Origin: a virus
Virus record (IMG/VR): IMGVR_UViG_3300045973_000529
Coordinates: 124,001 to 188,000 of that record
Length of the DNA stretch: 64,000 bases
Direction: 5' to 3' (one strand)
In this document: in pieces, positions 1-10,780 of the stretch
How the letters are laid out: each line of letters starts with the position of its first letter
Numbering within the stretch: the stretch's first letter is position 1
The notes under the pieces: model-generated
What the model was told of the DNA's origin: nothing
The model's input: only the letters and a program-made list of their open reading frames with translations
The model's database searches: none
Program-made: the position numbers and the translations under genes

Positions 1-3000
1 CTCTTGGGGTGAAGCTCAAGACCGATGATCTGACGGTGCTGCGTCAGCGCGGTGTTTCGCGTATCAGCGCTTCAGTTCCAATGTTCAGTGTGCACGCACA
101 GGTCGATGAGTACGAGCACTTGTTCGTGTTCAATGACCTCTCATCGCCAAGCACAGGTGAAGGCACGATCTACGATCCGTTCTCGGGTGCTCGAGTTGTG
201 ATGCTGAAGTTGAACGGTCGTCGTCAAGGACCTGGTACCATGCGGCCTGAGTTTGGTGGTCACTACATGTCAGGTGATGAAGTTCGTAAGAACTTCCAAG
301 CTGCAACTCAGACGATTTCGAAGTACTATGACGCGGATGCAGTGTTCGAAGATGAGCTCAGCACCCGTCACGCGTTGGCGCTGCTCGGCTTCTCACCCAA
401 GCAGTACATGACTGATCTCGATCTGAACAACAACACGCAGTTCAACTTCTGGCGTGGTCTGATCCAGATGAAGGGAACGAACGCCTCGATCGGTGCGTTC
501 CTGAACAACGACCGCTTCGAAGACGCAAAGATCGACGAGTACTGGGCGTACAAGGTCGCTGAGTACGGTGACTCGCGCTCAAAGATCTTCCCTGAACTGA
601 AGCTCACGGTTGATGACACCCTGCAGCAGTTCACGAAGTTCTTGTTTGACGACGCACCTGCCGCTGACTTCACTTCTTTCGTGCTGATCAAGTCAAGTGA
701 CGAGACACGTTGGTTCACGCTTGACGACCTGTCTGACACCCCTGTGACCTTCGAGGCACAGGTTGTTGGCACGTACAGCGCGGATGTTAGCCCAGCGACC
801 GTGTACGAAGCTGGGCTACCGGCCGGGGTGATCCGTCTTCCATTCTTGGCAGATGTGCTGAACATCAACAAGGACATCCAGACGGTTGTTGATGTTCGAG
901 CTGCGTCCGTCGCCAATGTACCACCACCAATTTCTGGCGCCCTGACGATCGACGGTGTCGCACTGTCGATTGGCGACAAGGTGTTGCTGAAGAATCAAAC
1001 AACTCTACCAGGTGGTTCCACTGCGAATGGGATTTGGGTTGTGTCCGCTGGCACTTGGGTGCGGCACGCTGACTACGACACAATTGCGGAAGTGAATAGT
1101 ACGTACGTAGTGCGTGTCAATGCTGGTACGCAAGCCAACAGCCTCTGGACACGGACATTGCCGCTGGATCCGTACACATACACACGTCTTGCAAACGTTG
1201 AGGTTGTAAATGGAAACACACTGCTGGTGGTGAATGCAGGGGCACTTGATGTTGTTGGCTACGGACCAGCTGCTCCCAAGTTCAATCCAGTGAAGCTGTT
1301 GAACTACGTCGATGCTGAAATGGTTGAGGAGATCCCAATCTGGCACCCAGCCGCCGGTCAACACGCACCAGTCGCAATGGAGTCAGTGAACATCGTCTCG
1401 ACCAAGGATCCGGCACGGTACAACAAGTCGACGCTGGTGACGGGGAACAGCAACTACGATCCACTACGGATGTGGGGTGCCAATGAAGTTGGTCGTGTCT
1501 GGTTTGACACTACGAGCCTCGAGTACCTGCCGTACTGGGACGCCAAGATCTACACGACCGTCGATGAGCGACTGGCGCGTTGGGGGACCCTAACCGACTA
1601 CGCTTCGGTGGATGTGGTTGAGTGGGTTGAGAGCACAGTTGCACCATCGTTGTACGATGCCCAAGCGGCGATCGATGCTGGCAACTCGGATCTGGACGCT
1701 CACACCCGTGCTGAAGGTACGGTGTACGGTGCCAAGACCTACCAGCGTGAACGTGTTTGGAACGTGTACCCTATCTTCTGGAGCCATGCTGCAGTTGCGG
1801 CAGAGGAAGCGCACCCACAGCCACTTGGGTCCTACGATTCGAATTTGTTCTTTACGGCGACCACCCCAGTGCTCGCGTATCTGGAAAGTAAGACATTCTT
1901 GCAGTGTGGTATTGGAGCTAGTGCTCGGCTTGGAGCTTGGCAAGATGATGTTACTCAGAACATTCAGCGCCCCTTGAGCGAGTACGTCGTGCTGGATGGA
2001 TTCACGAAGCACTTTGAGGGTATCCCGACCACAACCGTGAATTTTACGCAATCAAGCTACGCCCCTACGAGCACGTTGGCTGCTAAGGTATCCTTGACGG
2101 CCACCACTCACACTGAAACCATTGGGCAACTCTTGTTCGTCTTCGACTCCGTCGATTTGATTGCTACCCAATTGCGTGATGCTGACGGGCTGCTTACGAC
2201 AGCTTGGGACATTGCAACATACGTGCGGGTGATCGTGAACGGGGCTACGGAGATTTTCCAAGTTCGAAATGATCGCGGCACTGGTAGCACTTCTGCCGCG
2301 GCAATTGCAAGTGCCACGTTTGCAACATTGGCTGGACAGACATTCCAGTTCACCATTCCAGCTTACGGACTGCAGCTCACAGTAACCTCTCAATCAGCTG
2401 GTACACACAACACCACAATGCTTGCGGCTTTTATCGAAGCTGCTCTTAGTGGTAGCGTAACAATGTTCGATGCTGTCACTGTGGAAGCTGTGGTCAATCT
2501 CGACACCACGACGCTTGCTGAAGCTGGAATTAGCATTGGCGCATCGCACGGGTTCAGTAATACCAGCGATGCTAACGGGCAAATTCCAGACCCACTTTAC
2601 ACGGCAAACAGTGGTGTGGGTTGGCGTGCCTGGTCAGTTCCAACACAGGCGCAGTTGGATGCTGACTCGGTTGTTCCTAATAGCTCATGGTTGCCTTATG
2701 TTGGCATTCCTTATTCCTTCACACATGCAGCTGTCCCGATCGGTATCGTGCAAGACGCTGCAGCTGGAGCTTCGTACTCGTTGAACGACGGCACCACCAT
2801 CGAACGGTACTCAACAACCTGGAGTGACTGGACCGAGCTGCAACAAGCCATGATTCGTCAGACCCAGACGGCATTGGGTGTTCCGTCAATGACCATCGCA
2901 GTGCCAATTGTTTCAAGCGACCGTGTCTCCGTGTACGTGAACGGTGTTGCACAGCTCACTGGCACGTACACTCTGTCAGGTGGCACTCTCACTGTGCTTA

Positions 3001-3965
3001 GTGTTCCATACGGACACAATGTCACGGTCATCATCCGTGCGTACTCACCGTCGATCAAGGAGCTCGCATTTGATCCAGCAGCGAAGGATGATCTGCTGGT
3101 CCAGCGCCAGTACAAGACGGACTACCAGTACGTCGAGATCCCGGTGCGCGATAGTGCTGGTGCGTTGTCACTGACGAAGTACTACTTCTGGGTCAAGAAC
3201 CGTGCCACTGCAGCGCCGAAGAACAATCTGTCCGTGAAGGCTGTGACACAGCTCCTGACGAGCGGTCCGTCGCAGTACCTGACGTTCCAAAGCATCAACA
3301 GCTCTGCTCCGTTCGCGTACTCAGGGGTCGCCATTGCTGGGTTGAACTACTTGGTGACGAAGGACAACACCTTCAAGCTTCGCTTCACACGGAACTTCAC
3401 TCTGCGGGATGACCCAAATCAACTCGATCTGAAGGACACGCACGTTGAGTGGTCGCTGATCCGTCCAGGACAGCGCACCAAGATCCCTGAAGCCCTGTGG
3501 CTCAAGCTCACCAACACCGCTTGTGGTCAAGATCCAGCTGGAAACACGCTGCCATCGCCACGTCGAACAGCGTACGACGAGCGGAATGGAACCAAGACAC
3601 AGTTCGGGTTTGCTGATGACCAAGTGCTTGCTCCACCCGAGATGGTGCAAGTAACCTTGCTCTCCACGATCCTAAATACTCGGCTGGTGGATGATAGCGG
3701 CGTAGTGACTATTCCTGACTACATTGGGTTCCTGGACTTTGACCAGTACCTGACGTGGTTCGATACACCAGCACACACGCGAAACACCCTGACACGCATT
3801 TGGAACGAGGCGAAAGTGAGCCAGATCAATGAACTGTTCTTCGCAGTCCTTGAGGACATTGTTGCGGCGAACTATGAGCTGTCAGACGTGTTCAAGACTT
3901 CTCGCTTGAGCGCATACTCGATCAAGATCGTGCGTCCTAGCACCAATGCAACGGTGTACGAATGA
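1..3965 (+). CDS. Large tail/baseplate structural protein, 5'-truncated
   Basis: The frame is open to the left window edge, and the first visible residues look internal, so these are the C-terminal ~1320 residues of a longer virion protein. I cannot assign a T4 number. Near residues 300-380 there is a module with the signature [10 protein letters not shown] followed by NGIWVV, which recurs in the fibre at 13325-16081. The rest is Thr/Val/Ala-rich beta-type sequence with no enzymatic motif. The segment at about 2040-2720 uses more AT-rich codons than its flanks, which suggests an acquired domain. The stop overlaps the next start (ATGA at 3962), so the two giants are translationally coupled. 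Role inferred from context: baseplate or tail-fibre attachment. Confidence 0.85.
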   Translation, partial: LGVKLKTDDLTVLRQRGVSRISASVPMFSVHAQVDEYEHLFVFNDLSSPSTGEGTIYDPFSGARVVMLKLNGRRQGPGTMRPEFGGHYMSGDEVRKNFQAATQTISKYYDADAVFEDELSTRHALALLGFSPKQYMTDLDLNNNTQFNFWRGLIQMKGTNASIGAFLNNDRFEDAKIDEYWAYKVAEYGDSRSKIFPELKLTVDDTLQQFTKFLFDDAPAADFTSFVLIKSSDETRWFTLDDLSDTPVTFEAQVVGTYSADVSPATVYEAGLPAGVIRLPFLADVLNINKDIQTVVDVRAASVANVPPPISGALTIDGVALSIGDKVLLKNQTTLPGGSTANGIWVVSAGTWVRHADYDTIAEVNSTYVVRVNAGTQANSLWTRTLPLDPYTYTRLANVEVVNGNTLLVVNAGALDVVGYGPAAPKFNPVKLLNYVDAEMVEEIPIWHPAAGQHAPVAMESVNIVSTKDPARYNKSTLVTGNSNYDPLRMWGANEVGRVWFDTTSLEYLPYWDAKIYTTVDERLARWGTLTDYASVDVVEWVESTVAPSLYDAQAAIDAGNSDLDAHTRAEGTVYGAKTYQRERVWNVYPIFWSHAAVAAEEAHPQPLGSYDSNLFFTATTPVLAYLESKTFLQCGIGASARLGAWQDDVTQNIQRPLSEYVVLDGFTKHFEGIPTTTVNFTQSSYAPTSTLAAKVSLTATTHTETIGQLLFVFDSVDLIATQLRDADGLLTTAWDIATYVRVIVNGATEIFQVRNDRGTGSTSAAAIASATFATLAGQTFQFTIPAYGLQLTVTSQSAGTHNTTMLAAFIEAALSGSVTMFDAVTVEAVVNLDTTTLAEAGISIGASHGFSNTSDANGQIPDPLYTANSGVGWRAWSVPTQAQLDADSVVPNSSWLPYVGIPYSFTHAAVPIGIVQDAAAGASYSLNDGTTIERYSTTWSDWTELQQAMIRQTQTALGVPSMTIAVPIVSSDRVSVYVNGVAQLTGTYTLSGGTLTVLSVPYGHNVTVIIRAYSPSIKELAFDPAAKDDLLVQRQYKTDYQYVEIPVRDSAGALSLTKYYFWVKNRATAAPKNNLSVKAVTQLLTSGPSQYLTFQSINSSAPFAYSGVAIAGLNYLVTKDNTFKLRFTRNFTLRDDPNQLDLKDTHVEWSLIRPGQRTKIPEALWLKLTNTACGQDPAGNTLPSPRRTAYDERNGTKTQFGFADDQVLAPPEMVQVTLLSTILNTRLVDDSGVVTIPDYIGFLDFDQYLTWFDTPAHTRNTLTRIWNEAKVSQINELFFAVLEDIVAANYELSDVFKTSRLSAYSIKIVRPSTNATVYE

Positions 3966-6900
3966 CCAACAAGAACTCGATCTATCTCGGAGCCCTGACC
4001 TCCTTCATTCTCGACACGAAGCCATACCACAGCAAGTTGACAGAAGTCCAGGAGGTCTACCAGTTCGCCGACACGGTGTCTGTGAAGATCGAGGAGCGGT
4101 TCACCCCGAACGTGCTCACCAAGGCTGCTTGGATGTACTCGTACTTCTCTGGTGGCATCCCTCAGATCAGCGCAAACGTTGGTCAACCAATGTCACTGCA
4201 TCAACTCACCAACCCGCTGGTGCGTGGCTACTCGCGGAACAGCGATCCAACGAACTCCCGTGGCGCGTTCAAGGCCTTCCGAGATGAGAACCTCGATCTG
4301 CCAATGGTGCCCTTTGCGTTTGATCCTAAGTGCCTTGGGGATGTTGGACTGAGCGATGCGTTCGTTCAACGGAACGGTTTGATTGCTCGAGACGAGCCAA
4401 TCACTGAAGGGCTTGATGTGTTCCTGACACATGGCGCCTTCGTGTTCCAAGTCAAGCAGGCAACGAGCACTCAACCACTGGTTGTTGGGCGCTTCGAGGA
4501 CACGTATGAGCTGACTGATGCTCCGTTCCCAAAAACAGTGAACCTGCCGTTCACCAATGCTGACTCACTTGTGATCGTCGCTGGTGAAGGGAACGCCACT
4601 CAACTGACCCTCAGCTCTATCCGAATCTCTGGTCCTGGTAAGGTCGTTGTCTTTGGATTGTCAGCTGCACCGAACTATGCGCCTCAGTACACTGAACGCA
4701 AGAACGAGAACCTGCTCGCAGTTGCAAGTGCCTCGTCGTTGGAGCTGGCTCTTGACACTGTGAATCCGCTCTCAGCGGTGAATCAGCTGATTGGCATCCT
4801 GAATGACATTACTTCGTGGTTGGTGATTCACCCGAACGCGAATGCGACCGCTGCCATCATTGCGCTGCAAGCAACGTTGGCTATTCCAGCAATGCCAACC
4901 TCATACGAGGCCCTCTTCCAAGCGCTTGTTCTTGGTGGCACACCAGTGCTAACCGGGTATACTGGTTGGGTTGGTCAGGATGCGACAGCTCCTTACGATG
5001 ACCTGTACGTCGATCAAGCGATCGCCGCTCTGTCGCCAGGGCTGGCGATGGGAATGTACTCGGACTTGGCACAACGCGAAAGCGGCAAGCTGCAGTACAA
5101 TGATCTGACTCAAGGGATCCTCACAATCAGCAACGTCATCGCTGATCCGATCCGCGTTGACTACGAAGAGTTCACGCTCGAAGCGATCAATCCAGACGTG
5201 CTGGCGATTCGCGGCTCAAGCACCGGTACAATTGGTGCTGTGCTCGTTGGTGACACCTTCTCGAGCACAGCGCTTGGATTCAGCACCGCACTGATTTCAC
5301 CAGTCATCAGTGCAACAGCAGTCACCGTTGGTCAGAACTACAAGATCATCGCCGCTGGCACCACGAACTTTGAGCTGATGGGCGCTGAGTCGAGTGACCC
5401 AGACACCATGTTTGAAGCAACTACAGTTGGCACCGGCACCGGAACCGTGCAGCAGCTTCTGAATGTCGGTGACGAATTCGTGCTGACGCCACTTGCAAAG
5501 GTCACGGTGCACTATCAGGCGCCGCTCGAGGCATGGAGCGTCATCAGCATCAACCCCCGAGCATACAGCCGACCGTTCCTGACGTCAACCCGGTACGGGT
5601 ACATCAGGAGCTTGTCGAACGTCAAGGGGTTCGTGACGATCCTCGACAACACGATTCCATCGACTACACTGGTGTTGACAGCGAACTCGGCGTCGTCGTT
5701 CACCATGACCTCGACCGCTGATCCAGCATACATTCGTGCTGTCACCGTGAACACCCTGTTCAATGACGGCAAGGTTGGCTTTACCGTGGTTGGCGGCACT
5801 GCCTATTCCTTCGCTGCGGGCGACAAGTTCTACATTGAGATCCAGAATGATGCTCCAGTGGCGCTTGATCTTGATCTGTTCTACGGGTACGACACTGAGC
5901 CGTATGATGCTGACACGATGGTGTACAACAGCATCAGCAGTGCCCTGACGAATTACCTGCAGAAGATTGGCTTCGGTTATGACAGCCGGTTCGTCGGCTA
6001 CGACGTTGCTGGTCTTGGCATGGTGATGTCTGAAGCTGCCGTTGACGGTCGCACTTGGCGGCTTCGTGCGTTGCCGAACCTGTCGTCACCTCTCAATCTC
6101 CAGAATGCGCACTCTCCGAACCCTGTGAACCAGGTGTCGGTGATTGCAACGAACAGCCCAACCAATCCAGCGGCCGCTGTGTTGTATGACATGGCGAACA
6201 ACACGACCAGCGAAGGCGTGCAATCTGGCAATGACCCAGACACGATCGCTGATCTGTTGCTGTACTACGCGACTTCGTTTGCTCTTGAGTACTACGACAC
6301 TGGAACCGAGACGTGGGTGAACGTTGGCACGGTTCCAGTTGGCAGCACGTACACGAACGCCACGCATGGCTTCACCTTCAAGATCCAGCAGGGTTCCAAG
6401 CCATTCATCTCTGGAATCCTGAACACCAGCTGGTACCCAGCAACAACTGGTACCTTCAGCACTGAGGTCACCACCAGCGGCGACATCATCTCGTGGACGG
6501 TGCACAATAACCTGCCGTTCCAGACTGAAGGCAGTGGGCTTACCAGCCGTCGAGCACCTCGGTTGATCATGTACGGCGAAGACTTCTATGAGTCGCCAGC
6601 CGCAAAATGGACGTTGACCTGGATCAGCAGCACTACGTATCGCCTTCAAGGCACGTACACCTCTGGTTTGCAGAACGGTCAGGCAGTGTTCACTGCCCCT
6701 GGCATCACGATCAACACGTCGTCTGATGGCCGTTCGTACAAGAACAGCACCATGCACTTGCACTACACGGTGGTGACTGGCAGTTCAGGTATGACGGCTG
6801 GCGATTCGCTGTCCTTCGAGACGTACGTCAAAGAACCAACGTTCCTGATTCACGGCTCGGTGTCTGGATGGCAGCCAGACGCGATCATCGATCAGTGGTA

Positions 6901-9900
6901 CTGGAACGGCAAGATTGGTTTCAAGATTCCACGCGCCAAGATCTATCGGTTCGATCCGGTTGATGGCACTCCGTTCGGCGAAGGTCCGTGGGCAGTGTCG
7001 AACGGCACCATCACCTGTACTCGTCTCCGGCCAGACACCCCAACCTCCTCGTATACCGTGACTTGCAACACTGCAGGGCATTGGATGCTGTTCCGCGACG
7101 GTGCATTGGTGAGCGATGGCACGACCTCTGTCAGTGATCTGTACCTCACTCTTGCGCTGCCCACTGCGGTTGTCGATGTGACTTATCGATTCGGTGTACG
7201 TGGGCATGACTACGCGATGGCTGAAGGACATGACCTGGCTATCATCAAGACGAGTGCCGGTCGATCGCCAACAGCCAATGACTTCGTGTTGCTTGAGCGC
7301 ACAACTGCTGATCACCTGCAGATCTCGATCCAACCAAAGGACACAGCGCACGGACAAGTGCTTGATGCGTTGGCACCAGTTGTAACGGACCTCCGGTTCG
7401 TGGACCACAACGCGAACTCGAACGTTCCGCTGTCGGCAACTTCTCCTGAAACAGCGGTGCTAACCGGGTGGTTCGGTATCACCGAAACGAAGCTTGATAG
7501 TACCACATCAACCGCTGAGTTCAGTGACCCTCTGAAGACCGTCGTGGTCCGAGCCACTGCTACGGGTGAAACTGTCGGTGTGGTGTCGTCACTGGGCACC
7601 ACGGCTGCTGAGCCGGTGATCTTCCGTTGGGATCCAGCCTTCCACGCCAAGTACCTGCCACTGAACGCTCAAGCTACTGTGGTGACCCTTGGCTCTGGTA
7701 TGAACGAGGCGGTGCACGTGAACATGCACGATGCCGCCATGTTCTTGCTCGGTGGCGGTGGTTTGTCAACTGAAGCGTTCTTCACGGACGTTGCACAGGT
7801 TGCCTTCGTTGAGAATGGGCATCAGTGGGCAATGAACTTCAGCTATGGCGATGATGTCGGTGCTGCAGTGGCTGATACCGGGTTCACTGGGTTCTTGCCT
7901 GGCTACGACAACGTGCCGATGGACTTTGAACTTGGGGTTGGTGATGTGAACTCCGAAGCCGCGGCTTCGGGGTACTACGATGCTGGTGTTCCACTGACTG
8001 AGTACTTCCTGCAAGCTCAGTCACTGGCGCTGCTGCCGTCAATGACACCACAACAACAGGCGCTGTTCAATGATCTGACCAATGTTCTGTTCCCGTACCT
8101 CGACGGTGGTGATGTCATCACAACCACGATGGTTGAGTTCCTTGCGAACGTTGGTGCCTCGACTACGGTTCCAGTGTTCAACAACATCGTGAACTGGACT
8201 GGCACCACCAATGGTTTCGGCATTCCAGACGTCGGCATGGGCATGGACATTGGTGAGACCCCGGTCAATACTGTCGGCACTGCGTTCGACGAAAGTCTGG
8301 CGATTCTTGCCATTGATCAGGCGTACACCTTTAGCGTTGGAACCTATGGTCAGGGTGGGTACGACGCTGCGTTCTCTGACACCATCTTCGTGACGTCACC
8401 AACGCTGCCGCCTTCACCTGTTTCAGGGCTCCCATCAGTCGGTACCACTTACGCGAACTACAACGCAGCAATGGAAATCGGTCTGCCTGGAGCGCACAAC
8501 ATCGAAGTGTCGTTCCTATCCGCTCTGCTGAACACACCTAACTTCTACATCTGGCGCCCAACAGACGTCTCACCGATGGTGGTTTCGGTCGTTGAGCGAC
8601 TGACGGACCGTGCCTTCCGATTCTCTGTGCCTGTTGGTGGCGAGATGAAGCTCATTGCTATTCCGAATTTGTACTACAATCCAGCTGACGCGAACGTGAA
8701 GCTCTTGCTGCACGGTGAAGGCACTGTTGGAACTGGCACATACATCGATTCGTCATCGTACAACCGCACGATGGCTGCAACTAGCAGCGTCGTTGTTCTT
8801 TCAACAGCGCAGCACTATCGCGGTCTGAGCTCATTGAACGTCATCGGGAATGTGAACTTCTCGACCCCAGCGCTGACCACGAACGAGTGGCTGTCGATGG
8901 GCACCACTGCCAATCCGCTCACCATCGAAATGGCGGTACAAGTTGCCGCTGGCAATCCAGGCGGCGTTCTGGCTGGCAATCCAGCGTTGACTGGTGGTAA
9001 CTTCGGTTGGTGGAAGTTCACGTTGGCGACTGACGTCGGCGTCGGTACCCCAACTCCTCGCATCATTCTTGCGTACAACGGTGGAACAGCATTCGTGCCG
9101 CTCACTGGTTGGACACACGGCACCGGCACCTGGCACATGATTGCCATCGCAATGCGTGGCACAACGAACTACGAGTTTGGCGTCTGGATGGATGGTGTCT
9201 GGAAGGGGTCTGCTACGCTGGCCAATCCAATCGTGACGCCGTTTGGACCTATCGACAGCGAGCTGAACCTTACCCGCTCGCAGGGTAATGACCAGTTCCT
9301 CGGTTATCTGGATGAAGTTCGCATCAGCAATGAGCTCTTCCTCCCATGGGGCAGCAACTACACACTGTGGCCATCTGAGTTCCCGAATCCGCCAGTGCCA
9401 GTTCCGACTGCACTTGCCTTGTGGCATGCTGAAGACCTGCTCGATAGCACAGCGAACAACGTGGACATCACCTCGGGCAATGCCACGGTATCGGCCGTCG
9501 ACAAGAAGTTCGGCACCAATTCGTTCTTCTTCAACAGCACGTACCTGCTGGCACCGTCAAATGCAGCACTCAATCTTGGCACTGGGGACTTCACTGTCGA
9601 AGCCTTCGTGAAGCATCAAACCGGTACCTCCGGTTTCGGCGGCATCATCAGCGCAAACAGCGGCTCATCGCGAGTGTACCTCTTCGTTCAAGGACCAACA
9701 CAGGCTCTCGGCTTCGGTGGTGACACGATGCCTGACTTCTCGACAGCAGCAAACACGCTGACAGCAAATGTCTGGCATCACGTTGCTGTCACCCGTCAGG
9801 GCACGACCCTGCGCCTGTTCGTTGATGGAATTCTTGGCAATACGGCAACTTGCGGTGTCACGGCACTTGCAAACTTCAGTGCAGGTGGCACATTGATTGG

Positions 9901-10045
9901 CACTGCAAACGTTGGCTTCGGCACTGCACCGCCAGTGAACGCCAATCAAGCGTATGTGGGCTACATTGACGAAGTTCGTGTTGTTGGTTCCTGCTTGTAC
10001 GCTGCGAATTTCGTCCCGCCGACTATCCCATTCACGGCAGTCTGA
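3962..10045 (+). CDS. Giant tail protein with two C-terminal LamG-like domains
   Basis: A 2027-aa protein, translationally coupled to the preceding gene. The N-terminus (FILDTKPYHSKL) looks like a conserved docking segment. The middle is a long beta-rich region. From about residue 1575 there are two concanavalin A/LamG-type modules; both show the typical ending GYLDEVRIS or GYIDEVRVV, and the second also has VWHHVAVTR...LRLFVDG. LamG folds commonly bind glycans, so host-surface binding at the baseplate is the likely role (inference). A late promoter follows the stop. Confidence 0.88.
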   Translation: MTNKNSIYLGALTSFILDTKPYHSKLTEVQEVYQFADTVSVKIEERFTPNVLTKAAWMYSYFSGGIPQISANVGQPMSLHQLTNPLVRGYSRNSDPTNSRGAFKAFRDENLDLPMVPFAFDPKCLGDVGLSDAFVQRNGLIARDEPITEGLDVFLTHGAFVFQVKQATSTQPLVVGRFEDTYELTDAPFPKTVNLPFTNADSLVIVAGEGNATQLTLSSIRISGPGKVVVFGLSAAPNYAPQYTERKNENLLAVASASSLELALDTVNPLSAVNQLIGILNDITSWLVIHPNANATAAIIALQATLAIPAMPTSYEALFQALVLGGTPVLTGYTGWVGQDATAPYDDLYVDQAIAALSPGLAMGMYSDLAQRESGKLQYNDLTQGILTISNVIADPIRVDYEEFTLEAINPDVLAIRGSSTGTIGAVLVGDTFSSTALGFSTALISPVISATAVTVGQNYKIIAAGTTNFELMGAESSDPDTMFEATTVGTGTGTVQQLLNVGDEFVLTPLAKVTVHYQAPLEAWSVISINPRAYSRPFLTSTRYGYIRSLSNVKGFVTILDNTIPSTTLVLTANSASSFTMTSTADPAYIRAVTVNTLFNDGKVGFTVVGGTAYSFAAGDKFYIEIQNDAPVALDLDLFYGYDTEPYDADTMVYNSISSALTNYLQKIGFGYDSRFVGYDVAGLGMVMSEAAVDGRTWRLRALPNLSSPLNLQNAHSPNPVNQVSVIATNSPTNPAAAVLYDMANNTTSEGVQSGNDPDTIADLLLYYATSFALEYYDTGTETWVNVGTVPVGSTYTNATHGFTFKIQQGSKPFISGILNTSWYPATTGTFSTEVTTSGDIISWTVHNNLPFQTEGSGLTSRRAPRLIMYGEDFYESPAAKWTLTWISSTTYRLQGTYTSGLQNGQAVFTAPGITINTSSDGRSYKNSTMHLHYTVVTGSSGMTAGDSLSFETYVKEPTFLIHGSVSGWQPDAIIDQWYWNGKIGFKIPRAKIYRFDPVDGTPFGEGPWAVSNGTITCTRLRPDTPTSSYTVTCNTAGHWMLFRDGALVSDGTTSVSDLYLTLALPTAVVDVTYRFGVRGHDYAMAEGHDLAIIKTSAGRSPTANDFVLLERTTADHLQISIQPKDTAHGQVLDALAPVVTDLRFVDHNANSNVPLSATSPETAVLTGWFGITETKLDSTTSTAEFSDPLKTVVVRATATGETVGVVSSLGTTAAEPVIFRWDPAFHAKYLPLNAQATVVTLGSGMNEAVHVNMHDAAMFLLGGGGLSTEAFFTDVAQVAFVENGHQWAMNFSYGDDVGAAVADTGFTGFLPGYDNVPMDFELGVGDVNSEAAASGYYDAGVPLTEYFLQAQSLALLPSMTPQQQALFNDLTNVLFPYLDGGDVITTTMVEFLANVGASTTVPVFNNIVNWTGTTNGFGIPDVGMGMDIGETPVNTVGTAFDESLAILAIDQAYTFSVGTYGQGGYDAAFSDTIFVTSPTLPPSPVSGLPSVGTTYANYNAAMEIGLPGAHNIEVSFLSALLNTPNFYIWRPTDVSPMVVSVVERLTDRAFRFSVPVGGEMKLIAIPNLYYNPADANVKLLLHGEGTVGTGTYIDSSSYNRTMAATSSVVVLSTAQHYRGLSSLNVIGNVNFSTPALTTNEWLSMGTTANPLTIEMAVQVAAGNPGGVLAGNPALTGGNFGWWKFTLATDVGVGTPTPRIILAYNGGTAFVPLTGWTHGTGTWHMIAIAMRGTTNYEFGVWMDGVWKGSATLANPIVTPFGPIDSELNLTRSQGNDQFLGYLDEVRISNELFLPWGSNYTLWPSEFPNPPVPVPTALALWHAEDLLDSTANNVDITSGNATVSAVDKKFGTNSFFFNSTYLLAPSNAALNLGTGDFTVEAFVKHQTGTSGFGGIISANSGSSRVYLFVQGPTQALGFGGDTMPDFSTAANTLTANVWHHVAVTRQGTTLRLFVDGILGNTATCGVTALANFSAGGTLIGTANVGFGTAPPVNANQAYVGYIDEVRVVGSCLYAANFVPPTIPFTAV

Positions 10046-10053
10046 CCCCGACG

Positions 10054-10059
10054 TAAATA
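10054..10059 (+). promoter_or_regulatory. Late promoter TAAATA
   Basis: TAAATA in context acgTAAATAggg, 26 bases before the next start. It is one of a series of identical hexamers ahead of virion genes. Such motifs are read by gp55-family sigma factors, and one is encoded at 53964-54458. Confidence 0.7.
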
Positions 10060-10084
10060 GGGAACTACTCAAGGGACTCGCTCC

Positions 10085-10723
10085 ATGCAAGAAACTCTCA
10101 ACACTAAGGTCTCTGGTCACGTCCTCGTAAAGGACGACCAGGGGCAGGTTCTAGTGAACAAACTGAACGCGATTCACCCAGGAAACATGGCTACGGCGAT
10201 TGCCCGTGGGCTGTCGAATGCGGCGCACAGCCAGATCTGGAAGATGAAGCTCGGCAATCAGGGCACGTACGTTGACTCAAGTCAGCAGATCGTGTTCCGT
10301 CCGCCGAACACCACTGGTGTCACTGCCGATCTGTACAATCCGACGTACTACGAGATCGTTGACGACGCTGACTCTGGGGTTGGTGTTGGCAATAGCGTGA
10401 CGTTCACGAACATTCCACTCAGCACCAGCACTCGGGTGATCATCACTTGTGTGATCTCGGCAAACGAAGCCGTGAACCGCCCAACTGACCAATCGGACAC
10501 GATCACGACTTCATCAGGTGGTCTTGACGGCGTTGATGCAACACCGACCGAAGGCACGTACTTCTTCGATGAGCTTGGGCTCTTCACTGAAGGTATTGGT
10601 ACACCTAGCATCTTGAATGAAACAGATGAACTGATGCTCTCTCACCTCGTGTTCTCACCAATCGAACACACGGGGAACAGAGAACTTACCATCGTCTATA
10701 CCCTCACCATCACAGTGACCTGA
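10085..10723 (+). CDS. Virion structural protein, tail-associated
   Basis: A 212-aa protein. The N-terminus (VLVKDDQGQVLVNKLNAIHP followed by NMATAIARGL) is of a type I associate with myovirus tail/fibre proteins, where a short beta-hairpin is followed by an alanine-rich helix. The C-terminal part is beta-rich (LTIVYTLTITVT). No catalytic motif is visible. It has its own late promoter at 10054 and is followed by another at 10747, so it is probably a monocistronic late gene. The exact role is unknown. Confidence 0.8.
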   Translation: MQETLNTKVSGHVLVKDDQGQVLVNKLNAIHPGNMATAIARGLSNAAHSQIWKMKLGNQGTYVDSSQQIVFRPPNTTGVTADLYNPTYYEIVDDADSGVGVGNSVTFTNIPLSTSTRVIITCVISANEAVNRPTDQSDTITTSSGGLDGVDATPTEGTYFFDELGLFTEGIGTPSILNETDELMLSHLVFSPIEHTGNRELTIVYTLTITVT

Positions 10724-10746
10724 TACAGTGGTCTAACGCGTGGCCC

Positions 10747-10752
10747 TAAATA
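10747..10752 (+). promoter_or_regulatory. Late promoter TAAATA
   Basis: cccTAAATAggc, 28 bases upstream of a GTG start that has an AGGA ribosome-binding site. Confidence 0.7.
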
Positions 10753-10780
10753 GGCTCGCAACCTCACGTTCAGGATAACC